A DNA stretch of 10,068 bases from Baffinella frigidus (taxonomy: Eukaryota; Cryptophyceae; Cryptomonadales; Baffinellaceae): positions 41,033 to 51,100 of the forward strand of contig MU646587.1 of the NCBI GenBank assembly GCA_026770585.1, written 5' to 3'. Below the pieces are notes generated by a model. It did not search any database. It saw only the letters and a list, made by a program, of their open reading frames with translations, and had not been told where the DNA came from. Shown here piece after piece: positions 5,715 to 10,068 of the stretch. The number at the start of each line of letters is the position of its first letter. Within the stretch, counting starts at the first letter, position 1. The position numbers and the translations under genes were made by a program.

Positions 5715-5862
5715 TCTGGGAACATGTTTATGTTCATGAAAACGTCCCCCCTAACTGTCATAGGAATTGGACCAAAGTTTACCAGAGCCGCAACTAGATT
5801 TGATTAGGGCCAGAACCCGGTGTGCTATTGCGTTTTCACTAAAATTTATAACGTTTCGGGAT
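5715..5862 (+). mobile_element. Element J2, diverged copy of J1
   Basis: TCTGGGAACATGTTTATGTT and GAAAACG on the left are loosely inverted as CGTTTTCACTAAAATTTATA, ACGTTTCGGGA on the right. The inside (CATAGGAATTGGACCAAAG, TAATTAGGGC-like, CCAGAACCCGGTGTG) aligns with 8721-8787 of J1. The arms no longer pair well, so this copy is older than J1. Confidence 0.7.
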
Positions 5863-5877
5863 GAGGTCTGAAGAAAG

Positions 5878-5907
5878 ACATAGCGCTATATGCACACACG
5901 GGTGAAT
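5878..5907 (+). repeat. Left part of an N repeat interrupted by A2
   Basis: ACATAGCGCTATATGCACAC, then ACGGGTGAAT, matches the N repeat at about 6191-6225 (GCGCTTATACGG...CACACACGGGCGAAT). The match stops exactly at the A2 boundary and resumes at 6066. Confidence 0.7.
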
Positions 5908-6065
5908 TCATAGCACAACGGCCTGAAAACCGGGTAGTTAAGCCTACGGTAGGCCGTAGGGCTCCTAGACCCAAACTGTTTGTAGGAGCCCCCCTAGGCC
6001 CCTAACGCCTACCGTAGTGAATACCGTAGGCCTAACTACCCGGTTTTCAGTCCGTTACCCTATTA
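5908..6065. mobile_element. Element A2: 158-bp MITE with GAAT target duplication inside an N repeat
   Basis: The ends TCATAGCACAACGGCCTGAA and TTCAGTCCGTTACCCTATTA are inverted copies. The arms include CCGGGTAGTTA and GCCTACGG, matching A1 and A3. The left arm has lost the TATTGCCTACGG block present in A1 and A3. GAAT flanks both sides (5904-5907 and 6066-6069). Removing the element and one GAAT rebuilds the N repeat CACACACGGGYGAATAAAGG, found uninterrupted at 6211-6230. There is no internal coding sequence. Confidence 0.93.
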
Positions 6066-6121
6066 GAATAAAGGGGCGGATGAGACCCGAGCGCTGGGAC
6101 GCAACAGCGTTTCTCTGTTCC

Positions 6122-6125
<4 letters not shown>
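6066..6125 (+). repeat. N repeat, right part of the interrupted copy
   Basis: GAATAAAGGGGCGGATGAGA, CCCGAGCGCTGGGACGCAAC and AGCGTTTCTCTGTTCCATAT continue the N unit after A2, and align with 6829-6899 and 6943-7003. Confidence 0.75.
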
Positions 6126-6152
<27 letters not shown>

Positions 6153-6180
6153 TTATTTATATATATATATATATATACAC
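6121..6180. repeat. (TA)n/(CA)n microsatellites
   Basis: Two TA runs of about 8-10 dinucleotides flank a CA run, followed by TACACAT. Open frames here (Tyr-Ile repeats) are artefacts. Confidence 0.95.
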
Positions 6181-6188
6181 ATTGAAGT

Positions 6189-6331
6189 TGCGCTTATACG
6201 GACATGCGCACACACACGGGCGAATAAAGGGGCGGACGTGACACCAGAGCGTAGGGATGTGCCACATGCGTGTCCAACACGCATGTGTCTGTGCCCAACA
6301 CACACGGGGCGGATTTGACACCGGCGCGTAC
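6189..6331 (+). repeat. N repeat, two further copies
   Basis: 6189-6256 holds GCGCTTATACGGACATGCGC, CACACACACGGGCGAATAAA and GGGGCGGACGTGACACCAGA. 6296-6331 is a shorter copy (CAACACACACGGGGCGGATT, TGACACCGGCGCGTA). Between them, CACATGCGTGTC and CACGCATGTG form an inverted pair. Confidence 0.75.
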
Positions 6332-6454
6332 CAAGTCCTATCAGGACGATGGGGTTTACTATCACGTCCTATGAGGTCCGGAAGTCGCACTATCAAGGCT
6401 TGCCCAGGGCCTTGGTCGGATAGCGAGGGGGCAAACGCATCTTTTTAAGCCGGA

Positions 6455-6524
6455 TACCAATTCAAAAATTGGTACGAGTCGTGTCCAACTTGTGGGGTCT
6501 TGACTGCACAAAAGTGCAGTCAAG
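6455..6524. repeat. Two adjacent perfect hairpins
   Basis: TACCAATT-CAAA-AATTGGTA (6455-6474) is an 8-bp stem with a 4-base loop. CTTGACTGCAC-AAAA-GTGCAGTCAAG (6499-6524) is an 11-bp stem with an AAAA loop. No U-run follows the second stem and no gene ends nearby, so there is no case for a terminator. They could be a short structured RNA or old transposon ends. Confidence 0.75.
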
Positions 6525-6628
6525 CCAGAAATTACCCGATCAGTTTCCCCTCTGGCTATCCGAGCAAGGGTAGTGGCGCTGGGACGCGACGGCGTCGGCG
6601 TCCCTGGGACAATGCTTAAGTTGCCATG

Positions 6629-6643
6629 CTGGGTTCGTGGTAC
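6629..6643 (+). repeat. Dispersed repeat P, copy 2
   Basis: CTGGGTTCGTGGTAC is the exact reverse complement of 11-25. It is not otherwise recognised. Confidence 0.5.
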
Positions 6644-6667
6644 CAATCTGTCAACTTTGGGGCGAAA

Positions 6668-7010
6668 AACACACACGGGCGAATCAAGGGGCGGACGTGA
6701 CACCAGAGCGTAGTAGTGGCGCGGGGACGCGACCCTTAGGATACACACACATACACACACACACCGCAACGGACAAGACAGGCAACACGCACACACAACC
6801 CCGCGATTTCGCGGACAAGACAGGGGATGGCGCGGACGTGACACCAAAGCGTAGTAGTGTTTCTGAGACGCGACCGCATCTCTCTGTTCCATACATATAT
6901 GTTAGCTGCGCTTAGACGGACACGCGCACACACATGGGCGAATAAACGGGCGGACGTGATACCAGAGCGTAGTAGTGTTTCTGGGACGCGACCGCATCTC
7001 GTTGTTCAGC
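6668..7010 (+). repeat. N repeat, three further copies
   Basis: Copies at about 6668-6735, 6829-6899 and 6906-7010 share GGGGCGGACGTGACACCAGA, GCGTAGTAGTG, TTTCTGGGACGCGACCGCAT and TCTCTGTTCCATA. ACACACAC runs separate them (6740-6765, 6788-6800). The unit is about 130 bp where complete, but spacing is irregular. Open frames across the block follow the repeats. Confidence 0.8.
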
Positions 7011-7023
7011 GGTCTTGGCGTCT

Positions 7024-7112
7024 GGCGCGATCAACTGCCATTTGCCCCGCGGTTTCAGGGGTGATATTTTTGGTGGGCGATTTTGGGGGTAAGGCGCGAT
7101 CAGCTGCCATTT
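7024..7112 (+). repeat. Repeat L, two subcopies
   Basis: GGCGCGATCAACTGCCATTT (7024-7043) and GGCGCGATCAGCTGCCATTT (7093-7112) are 69 bp apart, with GTGATATTTTTGGTGGGCGATTTTGG-like sequence between them. Related pieces are at 7657-7680 and 9881-9980. Confidence 0.7.
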
Positions 7113-7187
7113 CATGGATAAATATGTTGAATTTCAAACACCAGTGTGTGCTATCTGAAGGGTGGAATCGGCTACCTCAGCCTCAAC

Positions 7188-7237
7188 TCACTTTTAAATA
7201 GGCCCCTCTCGCATTCTCGCCTAGCATTCTCGTGTGG
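7188..7237 (+). repeat. Solo end of element G
   Basis: TCACTTTTAAATAGGCCCCT, CTCGCATTCTCG, CCTAGCATTCTCGTGTGG matches the right terminus of G (about 8209-8247), with a small internal duplication of the GCATTCTCG motif. No matching left arm is nearby. Confidence 0.65.
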
Positions 7238-7270
7238 CAGGGGTGCGAGTCTGTCTCGAGCAGATTCTTG

Positions 7271-7306
7271 GATTCGTTGCCAGGAAACACGCGAAAAGCC
7301 AGCAAT
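7271..7306 (+). repeat. Dispersed repeat H, copy 2 (partial)
   Basis: GATTCGTTGCCAGGAAACAC, then GCGAAAAGCCAGCAATCC, aligns with 2451-2487. It is incomplete at its right end. Confidence 0.55.
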
Positions 7307-7372
7307 CCGCGCCAGGGCCGAAGTTCAATTTTGAAGATCGTGTAGTAAAATGTATTTCGTTCGTGTCGAGTT

Positions 7373-7434
7373 GATTCTACCCGGGAAACACGCCAAAAGT
7401 GATGGGAATTGGAGCTCTTTGCCTGCGCAATAAT
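7373..7434 (+). repeat. Dispersed repeat H, copy 3
   Basis: GATTCTACCCGGGAAACACG, CCAAAAGTGATGGGAATTGG and AGCTCTTTGCCTGCGCAATA align with 2451-2510. Upstream, TTCAATTTTGAAGAT (7324-7338) is a 15-mer found again at 8485-8499, linking this stretch to repeat I. Confidence 0.55.
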
Positions 7435-7561
7435 GTCTTTTAAATGAGAATGTGTACCAGGCGGAGCCATCTATTGCGAACGTTCGCACACGAGTGTCTA
7501 TCAAAATCCCACTTCTGCCCTGGCGTGGTGGAGCCAATCCTGGGCGCAATCTAGCAACATC

Positions 7562-7637
7562 TGTTCCACTTTGATTTGGGCTCCTCATCAATTCGCCCTC
7601 CCCCCCCATTTCTCATGTGAATTTCCTGGGGGGGGGG
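7562..7637. mobile_element. K-family copy, truncated (K2)
   Basis: TGTTCCACTTTGATTTGGGC, TCCTCATCAATTCGCCCTC and a 9-C run match a K1 arm. The C run (7599-7607) is complemented by a G run at 7628-7637, giving a C/G hairpin. The rest of the second arm is missing. Confidence 0.6.
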
Positions 7638-7656
7638 CAAAATTCACCTTGGAAAT

Positions 7657-7805
7657 GGCGCGATCAGCTGTTTTAGGGGGGACATTTTAGGGGTGCGGTT
7701 TGATTTTTAGGTGTGAGATTTCAGGGGCACGGTTTGATTTGCTATGTGATTTTCCACGCGGTTTTAGGGGTGGTAGGTCAGGGGTGGCGGGTTAAGGGTG
7801 TGAGG
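7657..7805 (+). repeat. Repeat L fragment and G-rich degenerate telomere-like sequence
   Basis: GGCGCGATCAGCTGTTTTAG, then GGGGGACATTTTAGGGGTGCGG, matches 9881-9980. The following 100 bases are T/G-rich with GGTTTGATTT, TTTCAGGGGC and GGTTTTAGGGGTGG. They look like decayed TTTAGGG-type repeats running into the regular tract. Confidence 0.6.
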
Positions 7806-7905
7806 TTTAGAGTTTAGGGTTTAGAGTTTAGGGTTTAGAGTTTAGGGTTTAGGGTTTAGGGTTTAGGGTTTAGGGTTTAGGGTTTAGGGTTTAGGGTTTA
7901 GGGTT
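7806..7905 (+). repeat. Interstitial telomere-like tract, TTTAGAG/TTTAGGG alternating then TTTAGGG
   Basis: The first three 14-mers alternate TTTAGAG and TTTAGGG. They are followed by about eight pure TTTAGGG units and a decayed tail (GGTTGAGTGTTTAGGGTAGAG) to about 7935. The alternating part implies duplication of a mutated dimer. Confidence 0.92.
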
Positions 7906-8052
7906 GAGTGTTTAGGGTAGAGTGTTTAGGGTTGATGCATCAAGCGTTGACAGTCGTGGCCTTTTCCCATAAAATCTACAATCTACAAGTGACGACGTCA
8001 AACGTTTTTGAGAGGATTTGCACTTCTAAAATTGCACCCCTCAGGGTTCAGG

Positions 8053-8247
8053 GCCCACACGAGAACGCTAGAGGGGCCTATTTAAAACCAATGTGTTTTT
8101 AAAAGTGGGCATTTGTGTAGTAACTTTCGTTGATTGGTCACGTTACTAGCCATATATTGGCCAGTCACGAAGTTGGAATACCTTATCCTGGTACAAATAT
8201 CTACAACCCCACATATAAATAGGCCCCTCTAGCATTATCGAGTGGGC
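8053..8247. mobile_element. TIR element G (195 bp)
   Basis: The left end GCCCACACGAGAACGCTAGA, GGGGCCTATTTAAAA, is matched in reverse complement by the right end TAAATAGGCCCCTCTAGCAT, TATCGAGTGGGC. The inverted repeat is about 34 bp with several mismatches. The interior holds CACGTTACTAGCCATATATTGGCC and no gene. F2 starts 3 bases further on. Solo copies of the end are at 7188-7237 and 9831-9870. Confidence 0.8.
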
Positions 8248-8250
8248 TTA

Positions 8251-8461
8251 CCACTCGAGGCTGGAAGGGGGAGCATCTTGAATGTGGGGTTGTTAAAAAA
8301 AATACCAGCCACGGGCGGTTTTGGTCACATACCTGAGGGAATTCCCCCACCTGGGGCAAATAATCTGACTGATTATGTGAAAATTACCACACATCGGTCC
8401 ACTTGTAAAGGACTTGTGAAGTTACAACTTTTGAAATAGTCACATTTCTAGCCTCGAGTGG
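8251..8461 (+). mobile_element. TIR element F2 (211 bp)
   Basis: The ends CCACTCGAGGCT (8251-8262) and AGCCTCGAGTGG (8450-8461) are perfect 12-bp inverted repeats. It is collinear with F1 (210 bp), with matching internal blocks. The central palindrome is eroded here. TA precedes and follows the element (8249-8250, 8462-8463), a possible but weak target duplication. There is no coding capacity. Confidence 0.85.
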
Positions 8462-8496
8462 TAGGATCACGCACCCTGAGAAAATTCAATTTTGAA

Positions 8497-8578
8497 GATA
8501 ACTGAATCAGGTCCCTAATTAGTGTTTCAATTTAATTAGGAGGCCTAACTAAAGTTACTATGACCTATCTAACTTCTC
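8497..8578 (+). repeat. Repeat I, copy 1
   Basis: This 82-bp segment is repeated at 8967-9048 with only 3 differences. It contains an inverted pair, CCTAATTA and TAATTAGG (8514-8540), so it can fold. The two copies are 470 bp apart and enclose a palindrome and J1. Confidence 0.85.
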
Positions 8579-8640
8579 CTATTCAACCTCCTATTGCAAA
8601 GGAAGTGATTCAGATGTCTTCCGAGATGAACATCCGGGGT

Positions 8641-8670
8641 GTTGAGCTCTGAGGCGCCTGAGAGCTCAAC
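8641..8670. repeat. 30-bp near-perfect palindrome
   Basis: GTTGAGCTCTG-AGGCGCCT-GAGAGCTCAAC is self-complementary except for one opposed pair (8651/8660), with no loop spacer. J1 starts four bases after it. Part of its right half recurs at 9124-9137. Confidence 0.85.
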
Positions 8671-8674
8671 GCCC

Positions 8675-8828
8675 TTATCCGGGGACATGTTTAATTTAAA
8701 AGAAAATGGATCCCTATTTGTTCATAGGAGTTGGACGAAGGTTAATTAGGGCCCTAAGTAAATCTAATTAGGACCAGAACCCGGTTTGATAGGCCATTTT
8801 CATTTAAATTAAACATGTTCCCGGATAA
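8675..8828. mobile_element. Element J1 (154 bp) with GCCC target duplication
   Basis: The left arm TTATCCGGGGACATGTTTAA, TTTAAAAGAAAATGG is inverted on the right as CCATTTTCATTTAAATTAAA, CATGTTCCCGGATAA, about 35 bp with few differences. GCCC lies on both sides (8671-8674, 8829-8832). The interior (TTCATAGGAGTTGGACGAAG, GGACCAGAACCCGG) is shared with J2. A related site without the element is at 9124-9146. It has no gene, so it depends on an unseen transposase. Confidence 0.9.
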
Positions 8829-8864
8829 GCCCCGGAAGTGGTGGGTCCCGCAATGTCGCAATCA

Positions 8865-8935
8865 GGGTTAAGGGTTGAAGCTTCAGGGTCCAGGGTTCAG
8901 AGGTGAGGGTTCAGAGTTGAGGGGTTAGGGTGACA
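8865..8935 (+). repeat. Degenerate AGGGTT-rich sequence
   Basis: Irregular CAGGGTT, AAGGGTT, GAGGGTT and GGGTTAGGG motifs are probably decayed telomere-like repeat. Nothing else is visible here. Confidence 0.6.
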
Positions 8936-8966
8936 GCAGGCTCTTGGATGCACTCAAATTTTGAAA

Positions 8967-9048
8967 GATAACTGAATCAGGTCCCTAATTAGTGTTTTAA
9001 TTTAATAAGGAGGCCTAACTAAAGTTACTATGACCTACCTAACTTCTC
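8967..9048 (+). repeat. Repeat I, copy 2
   Basis: Ungapped match to 8497-8578, with 3 differences in 82 bp. High similarity suggests a recent duplication or an active short family. Confidence 0.85.
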
Positions 9049-9057
9049 ATACGGTGG

Positions 9058-9090
9058 CCTGGCCGTGCTGCTCGAGCAGCCTGGCCGTGG
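9058..9090. repeat. Palindrome between CCTGGCCGTG direct repeats
   Basis: GCTGCTCGAGCAGC (9067-9080) is a perfect 14-bp palindrome. It is preceded and followed by CCTGGCCGTG. It is short, and could be the relic of a foldback with duplicated flanks. Confidence 0.6.
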
Positions 9091-9098
9091 GATCTTGC

Positions 9099-9125
9099 GT
9101 AACCTTAAACCCTATGTCCTATGCC
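9099..9125 (+). repeat. Short repeat GTAACC...CCCTATGTCCTATGCC
   Basis: GTAACCTTAAACCCTATGTC, then CTATGCC, recurs near 9428-9453 (GTAACCGTAAACCCTATGTC, CTATGCC). Both resemble variant CCCTAAA telomere sequence. Confidence 0.6.
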
Positions 9126-9184
9126 TGAGAGCTGAACGCCCCGGATGGACGGGCCCCGCTGGCAGGCTCGTGAACGGCCCTTTT

Positions 9185-9298
9185 TATCTTCGTATACTGT
9201 TTTATACTCGGTGATATATGACTCTGGGTAGGTGACTCTCTAGAGCATCTTTCTGCTCTCGCGTGTCGCCTCCGCCAACCAACCCTGAGTCTATCACC
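9185..9298 (+). repeat. Dispersed repeat E, copy 3
   Basis: TATCTTCGTATACTGTTTTA, TACTCGGTGATATATGACTC, TGGGTAGGTGACTC, CTCTCGCGTGTCGCCTCC and CTGAGTCTATCACC match E2 (4018-4136). It is more diverged than E2 from E1 in the GTATAC core. Confidence 0.7.
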
Positions 9299-9355
9299 CC
9301 GCGAAAGGGCGTCTTGTGGCCTCGAACCCACGAGAGGGTCCTGCCGGCTGGCTGG

Positions 9356-9422
9356 CGGAGGGGGGGGGGGAGGCAGGGAGAGGGAGGGAGAGGGAGAGAG
9401 AGGGAGAGAGGGAGGAGAGGGC
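9356..9422. repeat. G/GA-rich low-complexity tract
   Basis: A G run of about 12 is followed by GGGAGA/GAGA repeats, similar in composition to 1573-1765. It is not coding. Confidence 0.9.
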
Positions 9423-9454
9423 GAGGCGTAACCGTAAACCCTATGTCCTATGCC

Positions 9455-9583
9455 CTATCCTATGCTCTAAGCCCTAAGCCCTAAACCCTATCGTGCAATT
9501 CCTGAGATGAAAGGGAGACGCTTGATCTGCAACCTAAACCAGACCTCGAACCCCTAAACCCTAAACCCTAAACCCTAACCCCC
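9455..9583 (-). repeat. CCCTAAA-type telomere-like tracts
   Basis: CCCTATCCTATGCTCTAAGC, CCTAAGCCCTAAACCC (to 9489) and three to four CCCTAAA units at about 9551-9578 are followed by CCCCCCG and an A run. Their orientation is opposite to the TTTAGGG tracts at 1161, 7806 and beyond. 9493-9545 shows nothing recognisable. Confidence 0.85.
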
Positions 9584-9606
9584 CGAAAAAAAAAATGACC
9601 TCACGC

Positions 9607-9638
9607 GGGTCTCGGGTTTCGGGTTTCGGGTTTCGGTC
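9607..9638 (+). repeat. (TTTCGGG)n variant telomere-like array
   Basis: Four units of TTTCGGG/TCTCGGG type precede the TTTATGG array without a gap. Confidence 0.85.
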
Positions 9639-9717
9639 TTATGGTTTATGGTTTATGGTTTATGGTTTATGGTTTATGGTTTATGGTTTATGGTTTATGG
9701 TTTATGGTTTATGGTTA
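9639..9717 (+). repeat. (TTTATGG)n variant telomere-like array
   Basis: About eleven near-perfect TTTATGG units then turn into TTAAGGGTTTCTGGTTTAGGG. The heptamer differs from TTTAGGG by one substitution, so it looks like a homogenised telomere variant. An open frame of Val-Tyr-Gly-Leu-Trp-Phe-Met repeats over it is an artefact. Confidence 0.95.
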
Positions 9718-9755
9718 AGGGTTTCTGGTTTAGGGTTAAGGGCTTAGGATTACGC

Positions 9756-9811
9756 ACCATGCGCACGTCCGGGGCGTGCAACCGCAGCAACCCGTTCACA
9801 TCCGTCCCAGC
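9756..9811 (+). repeat. Repeat M, copy 1
   Basis: ACCATGCGCACGTCCGGGGC, GTGCAACCGCAGCAACCCGT, TCACATCCGTCCCAGC is repeated at 10013-10068 with one difference in 56 bp. It is flanked upstream by GGCTTAGGATTACGC, which also occurs at 9942-9956. Confidence 0.9.
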
Positions 9812-9830
9812 TCCCGTCACAAATGTTACA

Positions 9831-9870
9831 ACTCATTTTCAAACAGGCCCCTCTAGCATTCTCGTGTGGC
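9831..9870 (+). repeat. Solo end of element G
   Basis: ACTCATTTTCAAACAGGCCC, then CTCTAGCATTCTCGTGTGG, matches the G right end (about 8209-8246) and 7188-7237. Within the 257-bp M unit it follows copy 1. Confidence 0.65.
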
Positions 9871-9880
9871 TTGGCACCCA

Positions 9881-9985
9881 GCGTGACCAGCTGTTTTAGG
9901 GGGGACATTTTAGGGGGGACATTTTAGGGTCTAGGGTCTAGGGCTTAGGATTACGCACCATTTTAGGGGGGGACATCTTAGGGTT
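9881..9985 (+). repeat. Repeat L fragment and TTTTAGGGGGGACA tandem units
   Basis: GCGTGACCAGCTGTTTTAGG is followed by two tandem GGGGGGACATTTTA units, GTCTAGG repeats, GGCTTAGGATTACGCACCAT and a further TTTTAGGGGGGGACAT unit. The first part matches 7657-7697. Confidence 0.7.
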
Positions 9986-10012
9986 TCGGGTTCAGGGTTT
10001 AGGGTTTGAGGT

Positions 10013-10068
10013 ACCATGAGCACGTCCGGGGCGTGCAACCGCAGCAACCCGTTCACATCCGTCCCAGC
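10013..10068 (+). repeat. Repeat M, copy 2, reaching the window edge
   Basis: 55 of 56 positions equal 9756-9811, offset 257 bp. The window ends inside it, so whether the 257-bp unit continues as an array cannot be seen. Confidence 0.9.

Noticed and set aside
6499-6524. Intrinsic terminator
   Set aside because: There is no T run after the stem, no gene upstream, and the genome looks eukaryotic.
6362-6892. 176-codon minus-strand open frame
   Set aside because: It overlaps N repeats and CA runs (Cys-Val-Cys-Val stretches) and shows no domain.
2451-7434. Repeat H as a degraded protein-coding family
   Set aside because: Three copies do not share a conserved frame, and I recognise no protein in any frame.
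9301-9345. Possible tRNA-like arm (CCTCGAACCCACGAGAGG)
   Set aside because: A T-arm-like CGAACCC is present, but no acceptor, D or anticodon stems can be built around it.
9648-9899. Open frame with repeated Val-Tyr-Gly-Leu-Trp-Phe-Met
   Set aside because: This is the translation of the TTTATGG array, which lacks stops by chance of the heptamer.

Overview
This window looks like intergenic, repeat-packed DNA from a eukaryotic nuclear genome. I find no protein-coding gene, tRNA or rRNA that I can defend. Several interstitial tracts of (TTTAGGG)n and relatives occur (1161-1246, 7806-7905, 9547-9583). This telomere type is known from land plants, many green algae, dinoflagellates and some other protists, so a plant or algal lineage is likely; I cannot name the species. 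The longest open frames (183 codons at 3435-3986 minus, 176 codons at 6362-6892 minus) run through tandem repeats and microsatellites, and none shows a recognisable domain. There is no prokaryotic gene layout.

The window holds a dense nest of short non-autonomous inverted-repeat elements (MITE or foldback type), mostly 139-211 bp. I use local family names. A: 4192-4347, 5908-6065, half copy 1461-1536. B: 525-660, 3406-3563 inverted, 4654-4805, 5549-5712, plus fragments. C: 390-528 and 2693-2831. F: 4398-4607 and 8251-8461. G: 8053-8247 plus solo ends. J: 8675-8828 and a diverged copy at 5715-5862. K: 4983-5136 plus fragments. Three insertions (A1, A2, J1) have clean 4-bp target-site duplications (ATGC, GAAT, GCCC). 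For A2 and J1 a related unoccupied site is present elsewhere in the window, which fixes the insertion boundaries.

Layout. 1-1020: short dispersed repeats, C1, B1 and a foldback. 1130-1350: telomere-like tract flanked by a direct repeat. 1461-1900: half A element, GA-rich tract and a 46-bp tandem duplication. 1900-2690: small tandem repeats. 2690-3560: C2, a strong hairpin, a degenerate B core and B2. 3650-3960: TATA-rich tandem duplication. 4018-5140: E2, A1, F1, B3, K1. 5190-5712: an approximately 400-bp nested inverted structure running into B5. 5715-6065: J2 and A2. 6066-7010: dispersed units of the N repeat with TA/CA microsatellites. 7020-7905: L, G, H and K2 fragments, then a telomere-like tract. 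8053-8829: G, F2, palindrome and J1. 8865-10068: degenerate telomere-like sequence, E3, a GA tract, CCCTAAA/TTTCGGG/TTTATGG arrays, and a 257-bp-spaced repeat that reaches the window edge.

Nothing here acts together as a pathway. The biology is that of transposon accumulation in a subtelomere-like or gene-poor region. The best candidates for something undescribed are the element families themselves, especially A and B, which share a core but have different ends.
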